NCBI RefSeq assembly: GCF_005877905.1
Contig: NZ_SWDV01000004.1
Coordinates: forward strand, 124,001 to 188,000
Source of the DNA: Pseudomonas nicosulfuronedens
GTDB taxonomy: Bacteria; Pseudomonadota; Gammaproteobacteria; Pseudomonadales; Pseudomonadaceae
Length of the DNA: 64,000 nt
Reading direction: 5' to 3'
In this document: positions 57,704-64,000 of the stretch, one piece after another
How positions within the stretch are numbered: the stretch's first letter is position 1
How the letters are laid out: every line of letters begins with the position of its first letter
Notes under the pieces: model-generated
The model's database searches: none
What the model was told of the DNA's origin: nothing
What the model saw: only the letters and a program-made list of their open reading frames with translations
Position numbers and translations under genes: made by a program

Positions 57704-58008
57704 GTCTCCGGTGGCGTCAATCGGCCATCATTGATGGCCCGGAAGCCCCGCCAGCCAGGCGGGGTTTTTCTTTTCGGGCTGTCATCAGAAAGTCACCACA
57801 GCGTTCATACTCAAGAGGCATCGACGTCGGACGCGTCGATTGCGGAAGCAGTTTCCGCCATTCGCTTGTCACAGTCAGAAGGAGCGCGCTGCGGGCCGGA
57901 GAATCCCCGCCGCGACGCCCCCGGCAGTGACGGTCGAATGGACGGCCGCATCGATTTATCGGAAGGCCCGCGCCACGGCGCCCGGCTTCCTTCGTCAAGG
58001 AATACAGC
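57704..58008. other. Gap between the secretion locus and ppnN
   Basis: 305 bases. The bapD terminator lies at 57744-57775; the remaining 230 bases are the ppnN leader, in which I see no gene. Confidence 0.5.
57744..57775 (+). terminator. Intrinsic terminator after bapD
   Basis: GCCCCGCC-AGCCA-GGCGGGG followed by TTTTTCTTTT. Confidence 0.92.
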
Positions 58009-59403
58009 ATGTCCCCAAGACCGGTAAACAATGCCTCGGTCAGCCCCAAGGGCAGCCTCGAAACCCTCTCCCAACGTGAAGTCCACCAGCTCAGCGAAGC
58101 GGGCTCTGGCAGCACCTACAAACTCTTCCGCCAGTGTGCCCTGGCCATCCTCAACACCGGCACGCAGATCGATAACGCCAAGCACATCCTCGACGCCTAT
58201 CGCGACTTCGAACTGGAAATCCACCAGCAGGACCGTGGCGTGCGCCTGGAACTGTTCAACGCGCCGGCCGACGCCTTCGTCGATGGCGAGATGATCGCCA
58301 GCACCCGCGAAATGCTCTTCAGCGCCCTGCGCGACATCGTCTACACCCAGAACGCCCTGAACAGCCGGCGTTTCGGCCTCGACAGCTCGGCCGGTATCAC
58401 CGACTACGTCTTCCACCTGCTGCGCAACGCTCGCGCCCTGCACGCCGGCGTGGAGCCGAAGATCGTCGTGTGCTGGGGCGGCCACTCGATCAGCACCAAC
58501 GAGTACAAGTACACCAAGAAGGTCGGCCACGAGCTGGGCCTGCGCAGCCTCGATGTGTGCACCGGCTGCGGTCCGGGCGTGATGAAGGGCCCGATGAAGG
58601 GCGCGACCATCGGTCACGCCAAGCAGCGCATCACCGACGGCCGCTATATCGGCCTGACCGAGCCGGGGATCATCGCCGCCGAGGCGCCGAATCCCATCGT
58701 CAACGAACTGGTGATCCTGCCGGACATCGAGAAGCGCCTGGAGGCCTTCGTCCGCGTCGGCCATGGCATCATCGTGTTCCCCGGCGGTGTCGGCACGGCG
58801 GAGGAGTTCCTCTACCTGTTGGGCATCCTCATGCACCCGGAGAACCAGGACATGCCGTTCCCTCTGGTGCTCACCGGCCCGCGCAGTGCGGCGGCCTACA
58901 TCGAACAGCTGCATGCCTTCGTCGGTGCGACCCTGGGCGAGGCGGCGCAGAAGCGCTACCGCATCATCATCGACGACCCGGCGGAAGTAGCGCGCGAAAT
59001 GAGTTCCGGGCTCAAGCAGGTCAAGCAGTTCCGCCGCGATCGCAACGACGCCTACCATTTCAACTGGCTGCTGAAGATCGACGAGGGCTTCCAGCGCCCG
59101 TTCGAACCGACCCACGAGAACATGGCCGGCCTGGACCTGGGCCGCGACGTGCCGCCCCACGAGCTGGCGGCGAACCTGCGCCGGGCCTTCTCCGGTATTG
59201 TCGCCGGCAACGTGAAGGACCGCGGCATCCGCATGATCGAGGAGTTCGGCCCGTACGAGATCCACGGCGACGCGGCCATCATGGAACCGCTGGATGCGCT
59301 GCTGCAGGCCTTCGTCGAGCAGCACCGGATGAAGCTGCCGGGTGGAGCGGCTTACGAGCCGTGCTACCGGGTTGTGCAGCGAGCCGGCGTGGCGGCAGTA
59401 TGA
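58009..59403 (+). CDS. ppnN: Pyrimidine/purine nucleotide 5'-monophosphate nucleosidase PpnN
   Basis: 464 residues, the length of E. coli PpnN (YgdH). It splits nucleoside monophosphates to base and ribose-5-phosphate and in E. coli responds to (p)ppGpp. The central LOG domain carries [11 protein letters not shown] (PGGxGTxxE) and the N- and C-terminal PpnN-specific domains flank it. Its start is ATG 58009. Its stop is followed by a REP pair and a terminator. Confidence 0.93.
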   Translation: MSPRPVNNASVSPKGSLETLSQREVHQLSEAGSGSTYKLFRQCALAILNTGTQIDNAKHILDAYRDFELEIHQQDRGVRLELFNAPADAFVDGEMIASTREMLFSALRDIVYTQNALNSRRFGLDSSAGITDYVFHLLRNARALHAGVEPKIVVCWGGHSISTNEYKYTKKVGHELGLRSLDVCTGCGPGVMKGPMKGATIGHAKQRITDGRYIGLTEPGIIAAEAPNPIVNELVILPDIEKRLEAFVRVGHGIIVFPGGVGTAEEFLYLLGILMHPENQDMPFPLVLTGPRSAAAYIEQLHAFVGATLGEAAQKRYRIIIDDPAEVAREMSSGLKQVKQFRRDRNDAYHFNWLLKIDEGFQRPFEPTHENMAGLDLGRDVPPHELAANLRRAFSGIVAGNVKDRGIRMIEEFGPYEIHGDAAIMEPLDALLQAFVEQHRMKLPGGAAYEPCYRVVQRAGVAAV

Positions 59404-59407
59404 CTTT

Positions 59408-59482
59408 GTAGGAGCGAGCTTGCTCGCGAACCGCACAGCATCGGAGTCGCCGGGAAGTGTTCGCGAGCAAGCTCGCTCCTAC
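59408..59482. repeat. Pseudomonas REP palindrome pair (second locus)
   Basis: The same 22-23-base element as at 6763-6832, here direct at 59408-59430 and reverse at 59460-59482, with a 29-base spacer. Confidence 0.85.
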
Positions 59483-59496
59483 GAAGAGCGCAAAAC

Positions 59497-59526
59497 AAAA
59501 AGCCCCGCCAGGATGCGGGGCTTTTT
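59497..59526. terminator. Bidirectional terminator between ppnN and PA3496-type gene
   Basis: AAAAAGCCCCGC-CAGGAT-GCGGGGCTTTTT between two convergent genes, right after the REP pair. Confidence 0.93.
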
Positions 59527-59567
59527 CATGCGGGCTTTACGTACAGGACTTACATTCAGGAGAAGGC

Positions 59568-59750
59568 TTACAGATCGAAATCGTAGTCAGACAGTTGGCG
59601 CTGCAGGCGACGCTCTTCCAGGTAATTGTCGATGATGCGGCGCTTGGTCAGGTTGGTCTTGGCGACCTCTGCCGTGGCTTCTGCGCCGTCATCGCTGTCG
59701 TCAGTGCTGACATCGTCCTCGAGTTCGAGGTCTTCTTTGTCGTTTGCCAT
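59568..59750 (-). CDS. Small acidic PA3496-family protein
   Basis: 60 residues from ATG 59750 (MANDKEDLELEDDVSTDDSDDG). The first half is strongly acidic and the second basic, ending KRRIIDNYLEERRLQRQLSDYDFDL. It matches the small protein encoded beside nth in P. aeruginosa (PA3496 family, described as a putative envelope-integrity protein). Mechanism unknown. Confidence 0.82.
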   Translation of the reverse strand: MANDKEDLELEDDVSTDDSDDGAEATAEVAKTNLTKRRIIDNYLEERRLQRQLSDYDFDL

Positions 59751-59857
59751 TCGGTGCACTCCACAACACGGGGTGTGTTGGCGCCCCTTATATCGACAAA
59801 GGCGTAAGCGGTAAAAAAGATTTTTTCAATCGGCCTGAAGGAATTTTCCCATAACGC

Positions 59858-60496
59858 TCAATCGTCCGAAGTCTTGTGCTTGTACTCGCACAGGTCCTCG
59901 ATTCGGCAGCTGCCGCACTGTGGCTTGCGAGCCTTGCAGACGTAGCGCCCATGCAGGATCAGCCAGTGGTGCGCATCCAGCAGGTATTCCTTGGGCACGA
60001 ACTTGAGCAGCTTGCGCTCCACCTCCAGCACATTGCGCCCCGGCGCGATATTGGTGCGGTTGGAGACGCGGAAGATGTGGGTGTCCACCGCCATCGCCGG
60101 CTGTCGGAAAGCCGTGTTGAGGACCACGTTGGCAGTCTTGCGGCCCACGCCCGGCAGCGCCTCGAGATCTTCGCGGTTTTCCGGCACCTGGCCGCCGTGC
60201 TTCTCGATGAGGATGCGGCAGGTCTCGATGGTGTTCTTCGCCTTGCTGTTGTACAGGCCGATGGTCTTGATGTACTCCGACAGGCCTTCCACACCGAGGG
60301 CATAGATCGCCTCCGGGGTATTGGCCACCGGGTAGAGCTTGGCGGTGGCCTTGTTCACCCCGACGTCGGTGGCCTGGGCGGAGAGCAGTACCGCGATGAG
60401 TAGCTCGAAGGGTGAGCTGTAGGCCAGTTCGGTTTCGGGGTTGGGGTTGTCTTCTTTCAGTCGGCGGAAAATCTCCGCGCGCTTGGCGGCATTCAT
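59858..60496 (-). CDS. nth: Endonuclease III
   Basis: 212 residues. DNA glycosylase/AP lyase for oxidised pyrimidines. The helix-hairpin-helix has the catalytic lysine in LPGVGRKTANVVLN and the aspartate in AVDTHIFRV. The C-terminal [4Fe-4S] motif is C-x6-C-x2-C-x5-C (CKARKPQCGSCRIEDLC). Its ATG overlaps the rnfE stop (ATGA), so it is the last gene of the rnf operon. Confidence 0.96.
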   Translation of the reverse strand: MNAAKRAEIFRRLKEDNPNPETELAYSSPFELLIAVLLSAQATDVGVNKATAKLYPVANTPEAIYALGVEGLSEYIKTIGLYNSKAKNTIETCRILIEKHGGQVPENREDLEALPGVGRKTANVVLNTAFRQPAMAVDTHIFRVSNRTNIAPGRNVLEVERKLLKFVPKEYLLDAHHWLILHGRYVCKARKPQCGSCRIEDLCEYKHKTSDD

Positions 60497-61206
60497 TCGA
60501 TCACTCCGGTCACGCGGACGCGTTGGCGCTCAGTTGCGGGTACGTCGCCCGCCTGCGCCTTGGCGCGGCCCGCCAGGCTTTCATCAATACGGTTCTTCAG
60601 TGCAATCAGCAGGCCCAGCACCAGGAAGGCGCCGGGCGGCAGTACGGCCAGCAGCAGGCCCTGGTAGCCGGGAATCTGCAGTTCCCAGTCGGCGGCGGCA
60701 GGGCCGAACAACAGGTCCATGCCGGCCAGCAGGGTGCCATGGCCGAGCAGTTCGCGCAGGGTGCCTATGGTCAGCAGGACCAGGGCGAAGCCCAGCCCCA
60801 TCATCAGTCCGTCGAAGGCCGAGCGCGCCACGTTGTTGGTCGAGGCGAAGGACTGGGCACGGCCGAGGATCATGCAGTTGATGGTGATCAGTGGCACGAA
60901 GATGCCCAGCACCTCGTACAGCTCATAGCGCCACGCCTGCATCAGCAGCTCGGCGCAGGTGGTCAGGGTGGCAATGACCAGCAGGAAGGCCGGCAGGCGC
61001 ACGGCCTCGCTGAGTGTGCCGCGGATCAGCGACACGATGACGCTGGAGCAGACCAGCACGAAGACCGTCGCCAGCCCCAGGCCGAGGGCATTGACCATGG
61101 AGCTGCTGGTGCCCAGCAGCGGACAGAGGCCGAGCAACTGCACCAGGCCGGGGTTGTTCTTCCAAAGGCCTTGCAGGGCGATTTCGCGGTAGCCGGGATT
61201 ATTCAT
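60493..61206 (-). CDS. rnfE: Electron transport complex subunit RnfE (RsxE)
   Basis: 237 residues with about six membrane segments. It begins [28 protein letters not shown], with the conserved cysteine of the half-membrane iron site in LLGLCPLL, and has [13 protein letters not shown]. It is part of the RNF ferredoxin:NAD or reductase complex in the inner membrane. ATG 61206 overlaps the rnfG end by 8 bases. Confidence 0.93.
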   Translation of the reverse strand: MNNPGYREIALQGLWKNNPGLVQLLGLCPLLGTSSSMVNALGLGLATVFVLVCSSVIVSLIRGTLSEAVRLPAFLLVIATLTTCAELLMQAWRYELYEVLGIFVPLITINCMILGRAQSFASTNNVARSAFDGLMMGLGFALVLLTIGTLRELLGHGTLLAGMDLLFGPAAADWELQIPGYQGLLLAVLPPGAFLVLGLLIALKNRIDESLAGRAKAQAGDVPATERQRVRVTGVIE

Positions 61207-61834
61207 GCTGGACTCCCGAAGCAGCAGGGGCGAGCAGCTCGGCCTTGTGTGCATCGAAGTACTGCAGTGCCAGGTGCGTGGCCTTGACCACCGCGCGCGG
61301 GGTGACGGTGGCGCCGGCAAACTGGTCGAACTGGCCGCCGTCCTTCTTCACCTTCCAGCCGGCGTCGGCCGGGTCGTTCAGCGAGCGGCCGTCGAAGCCG
61401 TGCAGCCAGTCGCTCTTGCCCAGTTCGATACGGTCGCCCTGGCCGGGTGTCTCGTGGTGTGCCACGACTCGCACACCGAGCAGCCGGCCTTGCGCGGTCA
61501 CGCCCACCAGCAGCTGGATCGAGCCGCCGTAACCATCCCGCGCGATGGGCTGGAGGATCACTGCCGTGGTCTGGCCCTGCAGTCGGGCAATGTAGGCAGG
61601 TGCTGGCTCGTCGCGGCCCAGCAGTTTGGGATCGAAAGCGCCGACTTCGGTTTCCAGCGGATGATTGTCATAGCTGGCCTTGGGCAGCAGCTCCAGCACT
61701 GAACGGCCTCGAAAATCGCGCTGTGCGGTGTCGATGCGCTGGACGGTGAATTGGTGAACGGTCGCCACCACGCCAGTGGCGATCAGCGCGACCAGGCCTA
61801 GCGCCAGGATGCTCTTGAGCAGCTCGCGGTTCAT
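61199..61834 (-). CDS. rnfG: Electron transport complex subunit RnfG
   Basis: 211 residues: one N-terminal membrane helix (7-26) and a periplasmic FMN domain. The flavinylation motif is GATVT, in [13 protein letters not shown], where FMN is attached through phosphoester to threonine. HHETPGQGD is the other conserved loop. It lies between rnfD and rnfE. Confidence 0.93.
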   Translation of the reverse strand: MNRELLKSILALGLVALIATGVVATVHQFTVQRIDTAQRDFRGRSVLELLPKASYDNHPLETEVGAFDPKLLGRDEPAPAYIARLQGQTTAVILQPIARDGYGGSIQLLVGVTAQGRLLGVRVVAHHETPGQGDRIELGKSDWLHGFDGRSLNDPADAGWKVKKDGGQFDQFAGATVTPRAVVKATHLALQYFDAHKAELLAPAASGVQHE

Positions 61835-62871
61835 CGATCACCCGCCTTGAAGCCTCGCTCTGGCTTCTTGTGCCCATAGGTTCGCGGTCGAGTGAAGTAG
61901 TCGAGGGTCGGCGCGGCGAGGTTCATCAGCAGCACGGCGAAGGCCAGGCCGTCCGGGTAGCCGCCCCAGGCGCGGATCACATAGGTGAGCACGCCGACGC
62001 CGATGCCGAACAGCAGCCGGCCGCGGTTGCTGGTGGCGCCGGAAACCGGGTCGGTGACGATGAAGAAGGCGCCGAGCATGGTCGCCCCGCTGAACAGGTG
62101 CAGCAGGGGCGAGCCGTGGGAATCGGAGCCACTACCGTTCCAGAACAGCAGGCTCATGACGAACAGCCCGCCGAGCATGCCTACCGGCGCGTGCCAGGTG
62201 AACAGCTTGCGCCAGAGCAGGAACAGCCCGCCGGCGAGGAAGGCCAGGTTGACCAGCTCCACGCCGCGCCCGCCGATGCTGCCGAAGGCAGGCGACTGCG
62301 CCAGCAGTTCTTCCATGGTCAGGCTGTGGTTGTTGCGCACCACGTCCAGTGCCGTGGCGCCAACCCAGGCGTCCGGGCTCTGGCTGGCGAAACCGGCTAT
62401 CTGCCGCAGGCCTTCGCCGAACCCCAGCGCACTGTCCGGTGCCGGCCACTGACTCATCAGCTGCGGGAAGGACACCAGCACCACCGCGTAGCCGACCATC
62501 GCCGGGTTGAACGGGTTCTGCCCGAGGCCGCCATACAGGTGCTTGCCGAAGATCAGCGCGAACACCGTGGCGACTGCGCTCAACCACCAGGGCGAGTAGG
62601 GCGGCAGGGCGAGGGCGAGCAGAACGGCGGTGACCAGTGCGCTTCCGTCCTTGAGGAAAAACGTCACCGGGCGGTCGCGCAGCTTGAGCATCAGCGCTTC
62701 GGTGGAGAGAGCGAGGAGGCTGCACCAGAACAGATTGAACAGCGTGCCGACGCCATACAGGCCGATCAGCACCAACGCGCCTGGAGCGCAAGCGGCCAGC
62801 AGGGTTAGCATGACTCTCTGCGTGCGGTTCGTGCCGGTGGCGTGGGGCGAGCTGATGCGTGGCAGCTTCAT
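61831..62871 (-). CDS. rnfD: Electron transport complex subunit RnfD
   Basis: 346 residues from ATG 62871 (its A is shared with the rnfC stop TGA; a TTG one codon earlier is less likely). About nine membrane segments. The FMN attachment motif SGATM is in [35 protein letters not shown] is also typical. It stops four bases into rnfG. Confidence 0.93.
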   Translation of the reverse strand: MKLPRISSPHATGTNRTQRVMLTLLAACAPGALVLIGLYGVGTLFNLFWCSLLALSTEALMLKLRDRPVTFFLKDGSALVTAVLLALALPPYSPWWLSAVATVFALIFGKHLYGGLGQNPFNPAMVGYAVVLVSFPQLMSQWPAPDSALGFGEGLRQIAGFASQSPDAWVGATALDVVRNNHSLTMEELLAQSPAFGSIGGRGVELVNLAFLAGGLFLLWRKLFTWHAPVGMLGGLFVMSLLFWNGSGSDSHGSPLLHLFSGATMLGAFFIVTDPVSGATSNRGRLLFGIGVGVLTYVIRAWGGYPDGLAFAVLLMNLAAPTLDYFTRPRTYGHKKPERGFKAGDR

Positions 62872-64000
62872 CAAGGGGCCTCCCCACTGGCATCGGCAAC
62901 GGCACGTTCCGCCGCGTGCAGGCGCTCGCGGGCCGTGGCCAGGGCCTGATCGTCGGCGTCTTCGCGTTCGAGCTTCTTCAGGTCGGCTCGGGCGTAGGCC
63001 AGTTCGGTCTTGGCGGCGCGCAGGGCATCGGTGATCGGGCGCTTGTCGGTTCGCACGAGGTCTGGCGGCGCTTTGCCGCTGGCGTCCTCGGCAGCGTGCA
63101 GGGCAGCCTCTGCGGCGCTGAGCGTCTGGCGGATCGCTTCCAGCGCTTCGGCGGAGGCACCTTCGCGCTCAGCGGCGCGCAGGGCATCGCGCTGGGTGAT
63201 GTAGGCCAGCTTGGCCTGGCGCAGGGCGAGAACACCGTCGACAGGCTGCTCGGTTTTCGGGTCGGTCGGCATGGCGTTCCCCTGCAACGGGTTGAGTTGG
63301 CGCTCGATGCGTTCGACGTCTGCGCGCAAGGAGGCAAGGGCCGCGCGCTGCTCGTCGTTGGGTGATTCGCCGAAGGCTTTCTCGGACTTCTTCAGCTGCG
63401 CCCGGGCCATCGCAGCCTCGATCCTGGCTTTTTTCAGCGCCGCTTCGCCCGTGGCGGAAACGGCAGTGGGGGCCGGCTCCGTGCTGGCACTTTGCATTTC
63501 GGCAGTCGCCAGCGCGGCTTTCGCCACTTCGGCGGCGATGCGCAGTTCGGCGACCTGGGTGCGCAGCTGTTCGGTGTCGTGGGCGGTCAGTTGCTTCTCG
63601 GCTTTCTTCAGCGCGACCTGGGCCATGCTCGCCTCGATCTTCAGGCGCTTGAGCTGGTCGGGCGCATTGCCCACGGATTTCTCGGCCTTGACCCGCTCGA
63701 TCACCGACTGCGCGGCTGGCGCGGAGGGCGTTTCGGCTTCGGGCTGGTCTTCCTGCACGCGTGCCGCACGCTCCTGGCGGGCCAGGCGGTCTGCGGAGCG
63801 TTGTTCTTCGTCCCGGCGCAGACGCTCCTGGCGGTGCTCGAAGCGCAGGCGCCATTGTTCGGCTTTCAGCTGGCGTTGTTCCAGCTCCCGGATATCGGCC
63901 TTGGACGCACGGTAATACTGCACCAGCGGAATGCTCGACGGACAGACGTAGGCGCAGGCGCCGCACTCGATGCAGTCGAACAGGTTGTGCGCAATCAGCT
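62871..64000 (-). CDS. rnfC: Electron transport complex subunit RnfC, N-terminus outside window
   Basis: 376 codons are visible; the frame runs off the right edge. The first visible part reads [25 protein letters not shown], the second [4Fe-4S] motif (C-x2-C-x2-C-x3-CP), which marks the end of the conserved core. What follows is a long Ala/Glu/Lys-rich, coiled-coil-prone tail of about 340 residues with degenerate repeats such as [13 protein letters not shown] and [13 protein letters not shown]. Such tails are typical of gamma-proteobacterial RnfC and vary in length. It overlaps rnfD by one base. Confidence 0.92.
   Translation of the reverse strand, partial: LIAHNLFDCIECGACAYVCPSSIPLVQYYRASKADIRELEQRQLKAEQWRLRFEHRQERLRRDEEQRSADRLARQERAARVQEDQPEAETPSAPAAQSVIERVKAEKSVGNAPDQLKRLKIEASMAQVALKKAEKQLTAHDTEQLRTQVAELRIAAEVAKAALATAEMQSASTEPAPTAVSATGEAALKKARIEAAMARAQLKKSEKAFGESPNDEQRAALASLRADVERIERQLNPLQGNAMPTDPKTEQPVDGVLALRQAKLAYITQRDALRAAEREGASAEALEAIRQTLSAAEAALHAAEDASGKAPPDLVRTDKRPITDALRAAKTELAYARADLKKLEREDADDQALATARERLHAAERAVADASGEAP

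Overview
The window looks like chromosomal DNA of a Pseudomonas, probably from the P. aeruginosa / P. nitroreducens / P. citronellolis side of the genus. It is GC-rich. BfrB, Bfd, GlpM, MetR, MotY and the PA3496-type protein are almost word-for-word pseudomonad, and from memory the gene order follows stretches of P. aeruginosa PAO1 (the LuxR/hydrolase/permease cluster, metR, glpM-glpD-glpR-glpK, argF, bfrB/bfd, rnt-pyrC, motY, argG, gloA, ppnN, nth-rnf). I see no rRNA, tRNA, prophage, insertion sequence or CRISPR array.

Layout. 1-4.9 kb: two small regulator/target sets (amidohydrolase with divergent LysR; AraC-LysE operon with a divergent membrane protein). 4.9-12.4 kb: an FMN glutamate-synthase-like protein, single-chain L-serine dehydratase, then a LuxR regulator divergent from a nitrilase-fold hydrolase and a PuuP-like permease, then a GST. 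12.6-16.4 kb: TDT transporter, MetR, a small membrane protein and an exported alpha/beta hydrolase. 16.5-21.2 kb: glycerol catabolism (glpM, glpD, glpR, glpK) without glpF beside glpK. 21.4-25.8 kb: ybaK, a PhzF-like protein, an unpaired EtfA-like protein, an ABC ATPase and argF. 26-36.4 kb: a molybdopterin oxidoreductase and housekeeping genes (grxD, MFS, bfrB, bfd, 2-Cys peroxiredoxin, rnt, pyrC, motY, argG, gloA).

37-57.7 kb is the striking part. It is a type 1 secretion locus with a single adhesin gene of about 15.6 kb (5,197 codons), followed by its own TolC-like outer-membrane protein, ABC transporter and membrane fusion protein. The adhesin has a BapA-type N-terminal region, 45 Ig-like repeats of 85-86 residues, three larger Ig-like repeats, a seven-fold FG-GAP (integrin-alpha-like) calcium-binding region, two RTX-type nonapeptides and a C-terminal export region. 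It resembles the P. aeruginosa bapABCD system but sits between gloA and ppnN. It presumably makes a very long fibre on the cell surface for attachment or biofilm.

57.7-64 kb: ppnN, a small acidic PA3496-type protein, then on the minus strand rnfC (cut by the window edge), rnfD, rnfG, rnfE and nth, all overlapping as one operon.

Regulatory signals readable by eye: two-half-site ArgR operators before argF and argG, a GlpR-type operator before glpD, a Fur box before bfd, Pseudomonas REP palindromes, and many intrinsic terminators.
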